Below are positions 34,040 to 43,312 of a DNA stretch of 64,000 bases, piece after piece. This DNA is from Azophilus sp963663395 (GTDB lineage: Bacteria > Pseudomonadota > Gammaproteobacteria > Pseudomonadales > Azotimanducaceae). A program made the translations under genes and the position numbers. The notes below the pieces were generated by a model. It was not told the DNA's origin. It saw nothing but the letters and a program-made list of their open reading frames with translations, and searched no databases. The stretch's first letter is position 1, and each line of letters begins with the position of its first letter. The DNA lies in contig OY760226.1 of the NCBI GenBank assembly GCA_963663395.1, forward strand, positions 2,480,001-2,544,000, in the 5' to 3' direction.

Positions 34040-35008
34040 ATGAAAATTGACGAATCGGCGATTCGATATTCCTGTCTGATTTCATTGTGCGCGATTGTGG
34101 TAGCGCTTTCCTCGTGCGCGTCACCTGCCGTATGGGACAGCCGGAATCCCGGCGATGATTTCAGTTTCGGCGTGATGGTCATGGCGCATGGGGGCAGCGA
34201 GGAATGGAACGCGCATCTCGCGGAAGCCATAGAACCGCTGAAAGCGCATTTTCCGGTTGAACTGGCGCTGGGCATGGCGGATGCCGGTTCCATGGAAGCG
34301 GCCGTTCGCAGGCTCGAATCCCAGGGCGTGCGGCATGTCGGCCTGGTGCGCGTGTTCATATCCGGGGAAAGCTGGCATGAGCGGACCCTGCAGATTCTTG
34401 GTGTTCAGGAGGGCGCGCCGCCGCGGGCGGATCAGCAGCACTCACATGTGGAAACGGCGGACATGCCCATGCCAATGGGTTTCTGGAAGGTGGATACGGA
34501 ACTGGTATTCCATGTCAGCAGCGAGGGACTGGCCGATGCCGTTGAGATGGACGAAGTGGTGAGCGCCCGAATTCGCGCACTCAGTTCCGACCCGGACAAC
34601 GAAGTTGTCGCCGTCATCGCCCATGGCCCGGGCGATGACGCCGAGAACCGGCGCTGGATCGAGAAAATCACGCAACGAACCAGAAACGCTCATGAAAAAC
34701 TGGGGTTGAGGGACATCCGGGTTTTCACCTTGCGCGAAGACTGGCCGGAAAGGAGGGTTGCAGCGGAGCGGGAAATCCGCAGCTACGTTGCGCAGGCGAA
34801 TTCCCGGGGGTTGACTCCCATCGTTGTGCCCTTTCGCGTACAAGGATTCGGCCCATACGAGCGGGTGTTGGGCGAACTGGATTATCGGGCCGACAAGCTG
34901 GGCCTGTTGCCCCACCCGAACGTCAGTCTCTGGATCGCCAGGCAGGCGAACCTGATGGAAGCCGAGGCATTGGAACGTCACTTCACGCTGGCCTCCAACT
35001 TGCGGTAG
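34040..35008 (+). CDS. Lipoprotein with two CbiX-like chelatase domains
   Basis: 322 residues. A lipobox LSSC near residue 27 predicts lipid anchoring outside the inner membrane. Two halves follow the CbiX (sirohydrochlorin chelatase) pattern: the first with VMVMAHGGSEEWN, the second with VVAVIAHGPGDDAEN, each ending a beta-strand with the metal-binding His-Gly. VRHVGLVRVFISGESW and the later GLTPIVVPFRVQGFGPY match the family's second strands. Chelatases of this class insert or remove metal in tetrapyrroles. Coupled to a heme-type receptor and exported, this may be a periplasmic dechelatase or tetrapyrrole-binding protein. That role is inference. Confidence 0.75.
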   Translation: MKIDESAIRYSCLISLCAIVVALSSCASPAVWDSRNPGDDFSFGVMVMAHGGSEEWNAHLAEAIEPLKAHFPVELALGMADAGSMEAAVRRLESQGVRHVGLVRVFISGESWHERTLQILGVQEGAPPRADQQHSHVETADMPMPMGFWKVDTELVFHVSSEGLADAVEMDEVVSARIRALSSDPDNEVVAVIAHGPGDDAENRRWIEKITQRTRNAHEKLGLRDIRVFTLREDWPERRVAAEREIRSYVAQANSRGLTPIVVPFRVQGFGPYERVLGELDYRADKLGLLPHPNVSLWIARQANLMEAEALERHFTLASNLR

Positions 35009-35039
35009 GGGTGGTCGGGTGGGTGGAGGTGACCACCAT

Positions 35040-36011
35040 CTACTCCACCACGGGTTTCAACAACCTGATCAGTCTGTCATAGGCTTCCGACTCGGCTGTT
35101 GTCGGCATCACGTCGATTCCGTGCTGCACCAACTGGCCAATCTGGCGCGTATACAACTCAAGCTGGTTCTCATCGTAACCCGCCACTGCGACCAGTATGG
35201 CGCTTCGTGCGGCTGGATTCTTTACGCCCGCTTCGATGAGCGCTGGCAGCGCGGCGGCCGGCCGAGACAGGGCCAGGCCCTCGGCTGCCCGGATGACTGC
35301 GGCAGAAGCACCGACATCGGTATCCGGATTCTCCAATTGCGAGATGCGAAACCCGTTGGCAGCCTCCGAGGTGAACTTTCCGGTGTTGAGAAGATCGAGC
35401 GTGGTCAGCGCAACGTTGCTCGCCCTGTCAGTGTCCCTCATGTCATACAGGACCTGCTCGACCTCGGAATCACCGGGCCAATAGACCGACAGGATTTGCG
35501 GAATCATCAGCCATGAAGGAATACGCTTGGACAATTCGTTGAACAATGCTTCCGGGTCCACTGCCTCCCCTTCATCAGCTACCTCCAACCCCCAGTCTGC
35601 GAGCGATGGAGGTGCGACGATGATGCCGTCGTACGAGTGGAAACCCAGGCTGTCCCGGAGTGCCTCGGAAGTACTGCCGCCGACGTTAGCGTGTTGCCGA
35701 CGCCAATGCTCGATCAGAAACTGCTTGAGGCCCGGCACTGTCTGGAACGTCCGGGTCGGTAGCTTGCCGTAGGCATGCGGCAGGTCATGGGCAAGTACCG
35801 GCGCGAGATTTCCGAGGCCGCGGATGGTGCTGTCGATGATTTCCGGACTCTCGCTTGCGATTCCCTCGCGCACCAGCGAATTTGCTGCCTCCGCAGAGAT
35901 TTGCGGGTCCATGACCCCGTGCTCCTGAAAGTAGCGGAAACGATCGATGTCCTGAGCAGACGCGGACATTGCGATTCCAAGTGCCAATAGGATTGCTGTG
36001 CACGTTTTCAT
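35040..36011 (-). CDS. Secreted protein of helical-repeat type, unknown function
   Basis: 323 residues from the ATG at 36011 (the frame extends to 36077). The signal peptide MKTCTAILLALGIAMSASAQ is clear. The mature part is made of helix pairs with HEAT-like spacing (ISAEAANSLVREGIASESPE, TTLDLLNTGKF, AAVIRAAEGLALSRPAAALP). No catalytic motif. It lies 11 bases after the stop of the secreted TSP3-type protein, so the two form an operon. Family not recognised. Confidence 0.6.
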   Translation of the reverse strand: MKTCTAILLALGIAMSASAQDIDRFRYFQEHGVMDPQISAEAANSLVREGIASESPEIIDSTIRGLGNLAPVLAHDLPHAYGKLPTRTFQTVPGLKQFLIEHWRRQHANVGGSTSEALRDSLGFHSYDGIIVAPPSLADWGLEVADEGEAVDPEALFNELSKRIPSWLMIPQILSVYWPGDSEVEQVLYDMRDTDRASNVALTTLDLLNTGKFTSEAANGFRISQLENPDTDVGASAAVIRAAEGLALSRPAAALPALIEAGVKNPAARSAILVAVAGYDENQLELYTRQIGQLVQHGIDVMPTTAESEAYDRLIRLLKPVVE

Positions 36012-36022
36012 GATGTGATTCC

Positions 36023-36865
36023 TTAGTGGGTTTCCTGGCTGGCGACCGATCTCGATTTGACGACCTCCGCCGCCCAATGCTGACCGTTTCTCAAGATCAG
36101 GTGATAGTCGGTCCAGACGACCTGCCGTGCCCGCGAACGCAGTTCATCGAACCTCGCCTTGGACACCCGAGGCAGCGTACACGTCGATGCAGCCGCATGC
36201 CGGTAGTGCCCTGGGACGTAGATCACGCTTGCCGTCTGGAGGTAGACCCATCCCGAAATCACGGCGTCGACTATGTCATCGGCATAGAACCCGGAGGTGG
36301 ATGCGTCGGAACGATGCCCTGACTGGAGCCTGTAGCTCTGGAAACCTTCGTACCGGAGCAGGCTGTGTCCGAATGGCAACCCGGCTAAGTCAGTTGGGCA
36401 GGTTCCCGCGTGGTAGGTGGCGGTACTCCGGAAAGTCCAACAGCCATCCCCATCCCGATCGGTTGTGCCTTGACTGGCACTCTCGAGGGGGCAGCGGTCG
36501 TCCGAGTCATTGACCCCATCGTTGTCGTCGTCCGGATCGAACTCGTTCGCGAGACCGTCCCCGTCCGCATCGGGACAACCGGAGGGGTAAAACTTGTACA
36601 CATGGTGGTTGTTGCCCTGATACCTGATGCTGTACGCCGAATCACGACCAGGCCCCGAATTGCAATACGCGGCTATGGGGCGACAGTCCCCTCCCGGATG
36701 AAAAGTCAGATCCTCGATACAAGCGGCCAGAGCCGTAGTTGCCGAGCAATACCGAGACGGCAGATCACAGAGGCCGGCGCGCTCCCCGGTGCCATCGGCG
36801 TAGCCTTCCGCGCTCCACAGCCACGGCAGCATCGCGATAACAAATCCCCTGGTCAAATGCTTCAT
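36023..36865 (-). CDS. Secreted protein with thrombospondin type 3-like calcium repeats
   Basis: 280 residues from the ATG at 36865 (MKHLTRGFVIAMLPWLWSAE, an export signal; the frame extends upstream to 36979). Cysteine-rich N-terminal region (CDLPSRYCSATTALAAC) is followed by DADGDGLANEFDPDDDNDGV and NDSDDRCPLES, the aspartate-rich TSP3 repeat that binds calcium, then a C-terminal domain with WVYLQTASVIYVPGHYRH. It is likely an extracellular or surface protein, first in a two-gene operon. Confidence 0.7.
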   Translation of the reverse strand: MKHLTRGFVIAMLPWLWSAEGYADGTGERAGLCDLPSRYCSATTALAACIEDLTFHPGGDCRPIAAYCNSGPGRDSAYSIRYQGNNHHVYKFYPSGCPDADGDGLANEFDPDDDNDGVNDSDDRCPLESASQGTTDRDGDGCWTFRSTATYHAGTCPTDLAGLPFGHSLLRYEGFQSYRLQSGHRSDASTSGFYADDIVDAVISGWVYLQTASVIYVPGHYRHAAASTCTLPRVSKARFDELRSRARQVVWTDYHLILRNGQHWAAEVVKSRSVASQETH

Positions 36866-37174
36866 CAGCCTGCTCCTGTTGCGTGCCTCCCGTACCGGGG
36901 AGGCGTATGGAATCGGCGTATGCAGACAGCTACAGATTCGACAGTTCAGGCATAATTCGATGCAGGACGAATCGCGCACACCAAATCAAGACAGTATCCA
37001 GTCGGTGATATCAAACTGATTTACGGTGACGCGGCCGCCGCCGACCGGGATCGTGCGTCAGGGGTGCCGGATCGATGGGGATGGCCAAACTGCCTGCGCT
37101 CTAATGCACCCGCACTTCCCGAACAGCGATTGGGCGGAAAAGACGGAATGCTGACGCGTCGACTGGATTGACAC
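36866..37174. other. Divergent intergenic region
   Basis: About 310 bases between the start of the secreted-protein operon (minus) and the trans-sulfuration gene (plus); both promoters should be here. No clear hexamers, riboswitch or repeat recognised. Confidence 0.4.
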
Positions 37175-38371
37175 ATGAAGGATCGCGGATCGAAGACCCA
37201 TGCCGTCCACGGCGGCGAAGCCGCTGACCCGGTCACCGGCGCATCGGCGCCCAACCTGGTCATGTCCACCACCTTTGCGATGGACGAGCCGGCCGGGTTC
37301 TCCATCAACGCGTTCGAAGACGAAGTGCCGTACGTCTACTCGCGATGGGGCAATCCCACCGTCAAGGTTCTGGAGGAGAAGCTGGCTGCCCTGGAAGGTT
37401 CCGAGGACTGCGTTGCGTTCGCCTCCGGCATGGCCGCCACCGCCGCGCTCCTGCTTACCGCCCTGGAGGCCGGCGGCCATCTCGTCATCAGCGACGTCAA
37501 CTATGCCGGCACCGCGGAGCTTGTGCGGGGCCTGTTACCGAAATACGGCATGGCAACCAGCCCCGTGGATACGACCGACCTGGCCGCCGTGGAAGCGGCC
37601 ATCCGGCCCGAGACACAGATGATCTGGATCGAGACGCCGGCGAACCCCATCCTGCGCCTGACGGACATCGCGGCGGTCGCTGCCATCGCGAAACGTCATG
37701 GATTGCCGCTGGCCGTGGACTCGACGTTTGCGACCCCCATCGCCACGCGTCCGCTGGACCTCGGCGCCGACTTCGTGGTGCATTCGCTCACCAAGTACAT
37801 CGGCGGCCACGGCGATGCGCTGGGCGGCGCGATTCTTGGCAGCCGCGAACGCCTGGAACCGTTGCGCACGCAAGCCCTGATTCACTTCGGCGGCGCCATC
37901 AGCCCGTTCAATGCCTGGTTGATCGCCCGGGGCGCCGCAACCCTGCCCATCCGCATGCGCGCCCACGAGGAGGGCGCGCAGCGCGTCGCACAGTTCCTGG
38001 AGAATTATCCACGCGTCACCCGCGTCAACTACCCGGGCCTGGACTCGCATCCGCAACGGGCGTTGGCTGCGCGGCAAATGGCGAACGCCTCGGGCACGTT
38101 GTCCTTCCAGGTGCGCGGCGACGGCGGGGCCTTGGCCGAACGCATGGCGAAGGAACTCGACATCATCCACTTCGCGGTCTCGCTGGGCCACCACCGCAGC
38201 CTCATCTACTGGATGGACACCGACGAAATGCTGTCCTCGGCCTACCACCTGACCGGTGCGCAACTGGCGCACTACCGTGAGTATGCCGGCGATGGCGTGT
38301 TTCGGTTGTCGGTTGGTCTGGAGGATGCCGAAGACTTGTGCGGAGAACTCGACAGGGTGCTGCGATGTTGA
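37175..38371 (+). CDS. Cys/Met-metabolism PLP enzyme (methionine gamma-lyase / cystathionine gamma-synthase type)
   Basis: 398 residues. Family motifs in order: YSRWGNPT (phosphate loop partner), CVAFASGMAA, IWIETPANPIL, AVDSTFATPIATRPL, and the PLP lysine in VHSLTKYIGGHGDALGG. The length is standard. The GHGD after the lysine and the LSVGLEDAEDL end fit gamma-lyase and O-acylhomoserine sulfhydrylase members. Exact substrate undecidable from sequence. It is followed by bioF at 79 bases on the same strand. Confidence 0.88.
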   Translation: MKDRGSKTHAVHGGEAADPVTGASAPNLVMSTTFAMDEPAGFSINAFEDEVPYVYSRWGNPTVKVLEEKLAALEGSEDCVAFASGMAATAALLLTALEAGGHLVISDVNYAGTAELVRGLLPKYGMATSPVDTTDLAAVEAAIRPETQMIWIETPANPILRLTDIAAVAAIAKRHGLPLAVDSTFATPIATRPLDLGADFVVHSLTKYIGGHGDALGGAILGSRERLEPLRTQALIHFGGAISPFNAWLIARGAATLPIRMRAHEEGAQRVAQFLENYPRVTRVNYPGLDSHPQRALAARQMANASGTLSFQVRGDGGALAERMAKELDIIHFAVSLGHHRSLIYWMDTDEMLSSAYHLTGAQLAHYREYAGDGVFRLSVGLEDAEDLCGELDRVLRC

Positions 38372-38449
38372 CCCTGCAAGACTTCCCGGATCGTCACGCC
38401 GGCGGGGAAAGCTGGCAGAATCGCTCCTTTGGACGCAGTGGGCACGCAT

Positions 38450-39643
38450 ATGGTGGACGAGCAGGGATTTGGGGGCATCGAGGGGCGCCTCGAAGAACTC
38501 CGGGCCCGGGGCATGTACCGGCGGCGGCGCACGCTGGAAGGCGCGCAAGGCCGCGAGGTGGTTGTGGACGGGCGGCGCCTGGTGAATTTCTGCAGCAACG
38601 ACTATCTCGGGCTGGCCGCAGACCCGCGGATCGCCGAAGCCTTCAAGGCGGGAGTCGAGCGCTGGGGCGTGGGTGCGGGCGCCTCGCACCTGGTCTGCGG
38701 GCATTGTGCCGCTCACGAAGAGTTGGAAGCTGCGCTTGCCGACTTTACCGGCCGCCCGCGGGCCTTGTTGTACTCCAGCGGTTACGGCGCCAACGTGGGC
38801 GTCATCAACGCGCTGTTGAGCGTTGGGGACTTCGTGTTCGAAGACCGCTTGAACCATGCTTCGCTTCTGGATGGCGGCTGGATCAGCCGGGCGACGTTTT
38901 CCTGGTTCGATCACCTCGATACGGCGCACCTTGAAAGGGAATTGGCCGCGGTTGCAGGCCGCGGCGGGCGGCGGTTGATCGTCAGCGACGGCACCTTCAG
39001 CATGGACGGCGATGCCTGCCGGCTGGATGAACTCGTGGCGGCAGCGGCCCGGCACGAGGCCTGGGTGATGATCGACGACGCCCATGGCATGGGCGTGCAC
39101 GGGAGCGGTGGCGTTGGCCTGGTGGACCCTGCCCGTCATACGAGCCGGGATGTCCCGGTGCTGGTCGGAACACTGGGCAAGGCGTTCGGGACGGCCGGTG
39201 CTTTCGTGGCGGGTGAAGACGACCTGATCGAAACCCTGGTGCAGCGGTCGCGCAACTATATCTACACCACTGCCATGCCGCCGGCGCTGGCGGCTGCTAC
39301 CCTGGCCAGCCTCGAGATCGTGCGCGAGGAGGGCTGGCGCCGCGAGCACCTGGCGGGCCTGGTGGAGCAGTTTCGCGCCAACGCAAGAAGCCTGGGGCTC
39401 AGGCTCCTGCCGTCTGCCTCGCCGATTCAACCGCTCCTGGTGGGCAACGCCGAGACGGCCGTGGCCATCAGCCGGCGCCTGGAGGAAAGCGGATTCTTCA
39501 TCGCCGCAATTCGTCCGCCGACCGTGCCGGAAGGCACGTCACGGCTGCGCATCACCCTGACCGCTGCGCACCGCCCGGACGACATCGACCGTCTGTTCGA
39601 GGCTCTGGCGCCGTTGCATTGCATTGAGACCGGGGTTGACTGA
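38450..39643 (+). CDS. bioF: 8-amino-7-oxononanoate synthase
   Basis: 397 residues from the ATG at 38450; the frame extends to a TTG at 38429. It joins pimeloyl thioester and alanine in the first ring-forming step of biotin synthesis. Motifs: FCSNDYLGLA, GAGASHLVCG with HEELEAALADF, SSGYGANVGVI, SDGTFSMDGD, IDDAHGMGVHG and the PLP lysine in VGTLGKAFGTAG. ATIAAIRPPTVPEGTSRLRI closes the domain. First of three adjacent biotin genes (F, D, A); bioD follows at three bases, implying an operon. Confidence 0.93.
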   Translation: MVDEQGFGGIEGRLEELRARGMYRRRRTLEGAQGREVVVDGRRLVNFCSNDYLGLAADPRIAEAFKAGVERWGVGAGASHLVCGHCAAHEELEAALADFTGRPRALLYSSGYGANVGVINALLSVGDFVFEDRLNHASLLDGGWISRATFSWFDHLDTAHLERELAAVAGRGGRRLIVSDGTFSMDGDACRLDELVAAAARHEAWVMIDDAHGMGVHGSGGVGLVDPARHTSRDVPVLVGTLGKAFGTAGAFVAGEDDLIETLVQRSRNYIYTTAMPPALAAATLASLEIVREEGWRREHLAGLVEQFRANARSLGLRLLPSASPIQPLLVGNAETAVAISRRLEESGFFIAAIRPPTVPEGTSRLRITLTAAHRPDDIDRLFEALAPLHCIETGVD

Positions 39644-39646
39644 GCA

Positions 39647-40333
39647 GTGGGCGGCAAGGCTTTTTTCGTCACCGGTACCGACACCGAAGTCGGCAAGACC
39701 TTCATTGCCGCATCGCTGTTGAAGCTCGCCCGGTCTCGCGGCTTGCGCTGCGCAGCCGTCAAGCCTGTCGCGGCGGGTTGCGAGTGGCGGGGCGGTGAAC
39801 TGGTCAACGACGATGCGCTGGCGCTGATGGCCGCAAGCGGCGCGGGCCTTGAGTACGCGACGGTCAATCCGGTGGCGCTGGAACCTGCGATCGCGCCGCA
39901 CATTGCAGCAGCGCAGGCCGGCATGACGCTGTCAGCGGGAGCGCTGGCCGAGCGCTGCCGACGGGTACTGGACGCAGATTACGACTTCGTGATCGTCGAA
40001 GGCGCCGGGGGCTGGTTCGTGCCGCTCAACGAATCGGAAACATTGGCCGACCTCTGCGCTGAAGTCGGGCTCGCGGTGATCCTGGTAGTAGGCATGAAAC
40101 TCGGTTGTATCAATCACGCGTTGCTGACGGCGGCCGCCGTCGCCGATGCGGGCTTGCAACTTGCGGGTTGGGTCGCCAATACGCCGGTCCGGGAGATGCC
40201 CTGTCTCGACGAGAATATCGCCGCACTGAGAGCACGGTTGACGGCGCCGTGCCTGGGCGTGGTTCCGCCCGTTTCCCCCGCGGACCCGGGCGAGGGCGCC
40301 AGACACCTCGACATCAGCCCGTTGTTCGGCTGA
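39647..40333 (+). CDS. bioD: Dethiobiotin synthetase
   Basis: 228 residues from a GTG three bases after the bioF stop. It closes the ureido ring of biotin with CO2 and ATP. The P-loop is FFVTGTDTEVGKT, the substrate loop AVKPVAAGCEW, and VIVEGAGGWFVPL matches the Mg/carbamate site; NTPVREMPCLDENIAAL contains the base-recognition NTP. Length is normal. Confidence 0.93.
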   Translation: MGGKAFFVTGTDTEVGKTFIAASLLKLARSRGLRCAAVKPVAAGCEWRGGELVNDDALALMAASGAGLEYATVNPVALEPAIAPHIAAAQAGMTLSAGALAERCRRVLDADYDFVIVEGAGGWFVPLNESETLADLCAEVGLAVILVVGMKLGCINHALLTAAAVADAGLQLAGWVANTPVREMPCLDENIAALRARLTAPCLGVVPPVSPADPGEGARHLDISPLFG

Positions 40334-40392
40334 TCCCGCCGCCGGATCATGGCTACGATGCGTAGCATGTCCTGGCAAATCGGAGAACGAAT

Positions 40393-41664
40393 TTGACGAA
40401 GCTGCTCGATTTTGACCGCCGCCACATCTGGCATCCCTACACGTCGATGGTGAATCCGTTGCCGGTCTACCAGGTCGTTGGCGCAGACGGTGTACGCATA
40501 CGGCTGGCGGACGGACGGGAACTGATCGACGGCATGGCGTCCTGGTGGTGCGCGATTCACGGCTACAACCACCCCGCACTCAATGCGGCGGCGCGCTCGC
40601 AGCTCGAAACCGCCGCGCATGTCATGTTCGGAGGGTTGACCCATGAGCCGGCGGTGGATTTGGCGAGGCAGTTGATCGAACTCACGCCGCAGCCGCTGCA
40701 GCACGTTTTCTTCTGCGATTCGGGGTCGGTGGCCGTGGAGGTCGCCATCAAGATGGCGATTCAGTTCTGGTCCGCTGCCGGGCGCCCGGAAAAACACCGG
40801 CTGTTGACGGTCCGGGGCGGGTATCACGGCGACACCTTCGGCGCGATGAGCGTTTGCGATCCGGTCACCGGAATGCACGAGCGGTTCCGCCCCGTGCTGG
40901 CTGAGCACATCTTTGTCGGCCGCCCCAGGAGCCGGCCGGGAGAAGCGCTGCATCCCGAGGACGAAGCCGATATCGAGCGCGCGATGGCGGAACGTCACCG
41001 GGAAATCGCAGCGGTCATCCTGGAACCGGTGGTTCAAGGCGCCGGCGGTATGTGGTTCTACGCTCCAGAGTACCTGCGGCACGTAAGTGCGCTGTGCCGG
41101 CAATACGATGTGCTGTTGATCCTGGACGAAATCGCCACCGGCTTCGGCCGCACCGGGCGTCTCTTCGCCTGTGAGCATGCCGGTGTGGCGCCGGATATCC
41201 TCTGTCTCGGCAAGGCCATTACGGGCGGATACCTGAGCCTGGCCGCGACCTTGACCAACAGCCGGGTCGCCGAAGGCATCTCGGCCGACGGCGGGGTACT
41301 CATGCATGGCCCCACCTTCATGGCCAATCCGCTTGCCTGCGCGGTGGCGAAGAAGAGTATCGAGTTGCTGCAGGATGGGGCATGGGCATCCCGGGTGGCG
41401 GCGATCGAGGCGCAATTGGCCGGTGAACTATCCCCTTATGCCAGCCATCCGGCGGTAGCGGACGTGCGCACCTTCGGCGCGATCGGCGTCGTGCAGACAC
41501 GCGAGGCCGTACCGGTTGCCGAGTTGCAAAGCAGGTTCGTGGAGGAGGGCGTGTGGATCCGTCCCTTCAACGACCTGATCTACCTCATGCCACCCTATGT
41601 GATCGAGCCCGCTGAATTGCGCTGCCTGACAAGAGCGATCGGGCAGGTGCTCGATATCCTGTGA
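40393..41664 (+). CDS. bioA: Adenosylmethionine-8-amino-7-oxononanoate aminotransferase
   Basis: 423 residues from a TTG with ggaga ten bases before. It converts the bioF product to diaminopelargonate using S-adenosylmethionine. Motifs: IWHPYTSM, DGMASWWCAIHGYNHP, FFCDSGSVAVEVAIKMA, ILEPVVQGAGGM, ILDEIATGFGRTG and the PLP lysine in CLGKAITGGYLS, then HGPTFMANPLACAVA. The set bioF-bioD-bioA is complete, but bioB, bioC and bioH are not in this window. Confidence 0.95.
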   Translation: MTKLLDFDRRHIWHPYTSMVNPLPVYQVVGADGVRIRLADGRELIDGMASWWCAIHGYNHPALNAAARSQLETAAHVMFGGLTHEPAVDLARQLIELTPQPLQHVFFCDSGSVAVEVAIKMAIQFWSAAGRPEKHRLLTVRGGYHGDTFGAMSVCDPVTGMHERFRPVLAEHIFVGRPRSRPGEALHPEDEADIERAMAERHREIAAVILEPVVQGAGGMWFYAPEYLRHVSALCRQYDVLLILDEIATGFGRTGRLFACEHAGVAPDILCLGKAITGGYLSLAATLTNSRVAEGISADGGVLMHGPTFMANPLACAVAKKSIELLQDGAWASRVAAIEAQLAGELSPYASHPAVADVRTFGAIGVVQTREAVPVAELQSRFVEEGVWIRPFNDLIYLMPPYVIEPAELRCLTRAIGQVLDIL

Positions 41665-41704
41665 TGTCTAGAATCCTTGACCGGCCTTTACGTGGACAGA
41701 TGAG

Positions 41705-43312
41705 TCACATTCCCTTTAACCGATCTGCCAGGCGCAGGCTGAGTGCCGCTATGGTCAGCGTGGGATTCGCGGTTGCCGACGTCGGAAAGGCGGCTGAGCC
41801 GAGCAGATGAAGGTTGTCGTGGTCGTGACTGCGCAAGTCGCCGTCGACCACCGAGGTTGTCGGATCGTCGCCCATGCGGCAGGTCCCGATGACGTGGCCA
41901 GCCCCCTGGAACTCATCGTGGTGGTGAACATCGGTGCAACCGAGCCTTTCGAAAATCTGGTTGTGAGCGTCGCGGGCGGCGGTCAGCCCTGACCGGGTGT
42001 AGGCGTCCACCGCGTAGTGGATTCGCGGCAGCGGCACACCGTAGTGGTCCTTTTCGTGCGGGTCCAGCATCAGCCGGTTTTCCGGCTCCGGCAGTTGTTC
42101 GGTAAGGGCGGCGAGTTCCACGTGGCGTGCCGCCTGATGCGCCACGGCCTCCCGCAGGGCGAACCCCCGCGGCCCGGCTTCGGCGAGGTCGCCGGCCAGG
42201 GTAAGGGGTGCGCCCGTCGACCAGGACCACCCGGCGTTGCCGATCTGTATGCGGAAACTGGATCGCCGCGATCGGTCCGCCCCGTCTCTCAGGTTCTCGA
42301 TGCCCGCGGACGAAAGGGGGCCGCGATAAGGCCACACCGGTTCGCCGGCAACGGCGCGGCTCAGTTGCACGGGGTGATCCATGAGATTGCGCCCCACCTG
42401 GCCCGAGCGGTTGGCAACGCCGTTGGGAGCCCCCTCGGAGCGGGAATGCAGAAGAAGCCTCGGCGTTTCGACGGCATGGGCGGCCAACACGTAGTGGTGT
42501 CCACGGGCGATGCCGCCACTCAGGTCGGGCCGGCGGAATTGAACGCCATCGATCCGGCCGTGGGCATCGACCGTCACGACGGTAGCCGTGGTCGAGGGAT
42601 AGAGGGCGGCGCCGCGGCGCTCGGCCCGGGCCAGATGCACGGTCGCGTCGTACTTTGCCTGAACCGGGCAGATGGGAATGCAGGACGCGCTTCCGCAGCA
42701 GGCGGGCCGCCCGTCCCGGACGATCGAGTTGCGGGCCTGGGGAGTTGCGCTGACACGGTAGCCCGTACCCGAAAGGGCGCGCGCGAAGACGCTGTCGAGG
42801 TAGGAAAGCGGAATGGGCGGCTGCTGGAAAGCGCCGGAACGGGGGGAGCCGAGATCCTCGCCGGAATCGCCCGCCACGCCCAGTTCCTGCTCGGCCTGCG
42901 TGTAGAAGGGCTCCAGGTCGTCGTAGTTCAGCGGCCAGTCGACGCCCCTTCCGTAGCGGCTGCGCATCCGGAAGTCGTTGGGCAGCAGCCGCAGGCAGGT
43001 GCCCAGCCAATGCCAGGTGGTGCCGCCCACGGCTTTCAGATAGGTACTCTTGAATGGGTCCGGGCCTGACTGCCGATACCAGTGGCCCGGTTCCACTGTC
43101 AGGGGAAAGTCGGCTTCGGATGTGGCCTCGTAGGGGCTTTCGGGGGTCTTGAACGGCGCCTGGAAGTAGCGCGCGAGGGCTTGCCCACGGTCGATGCGCG
43201 GACCGGCCTCGAGAATTGCCACCCGCACTCCCGCCTGGGCAAGACGCTCCGCAAGAAGCGCCCCGGCAATGCCGGAGCCGACGATGATTACATCTGCCTC
43301 GATGTCGCTCAT
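41705..43312 (-). CDS. FAD-dependent sugar dehydrogenase, large (GMC) subunit with Fe-S ligand cysteines
   Basis: 535 residues. FAD-binding VIIVGSGIAGALLAERL is at the start, and the GMC end GHVIGTCRMGDDP with LLGSAAFPTSATANPTLTIA closes it. A cysteine set CCGSASCIPIC near residue 205 has the same spacing as the 3Fe-4S ligands in FAD glucose dehydrogenase (C-C-x4-C-x3-C). The start overlaps the stop of the small-subunit gene by four bases. It oxidises a sugar or polyol in the periplasm, carried there by its Tat-tagged partner. The usual cytochrome c subunit is not next to it. Confidence 0.88.
   Translation of the reverse strand: MSDIEADVIIVGSGIAGALLAERLAQAGVRVAILEAGPRIDRGQALARYFQAPFKTPESPYEATSEADFPLTVEPGHWYRQSGPDPFKSTYLKAVGGTTWHWLGTCLRLLPNDFRMRSRYGRGVDWPLNYDDLEPFYTQAEQELGVAGDSGEDLGSPRSGAFQQPPIPLSYLDSVFARALSGTGYRVSATPQARNSIVRDGRPACCGSASCIPICPVQAKYDATVHLARAERRGAALYPSTTATVVTVDAHGRIDGVQFRRPDLSGGIARGHHYVLAAHAVETPRLLLHSRSEGAPNGVANRSGQVGRNLMDHPVQLSRAVAGEPVWPYRGPLSSAGIENLRDGADRSRRSSFRIQIGNAGWSWSTGAPLTLAGDLAEAGPRGFALREAVAHQAARHVELAALTEQLPEPENRLMLDPHEKDHYGVPLPRIHYAVDAYTRSGLTAARDAHNQIFERLGCTDVHHHDEFQGAGHVIGTCRMGDDPTTSVVDGDLRSHDHDNLHLLGSAAFPTSATANPTLTIAALSLRLADRLKGM

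Noticed and set aside
37535..39430. 631-codon open frame on the minus strand
   Set aside because: It runs antisense to the trans-sulfuration enzyme and bioF, both with complete motif sets. High GC removes stops from the antisense frame.
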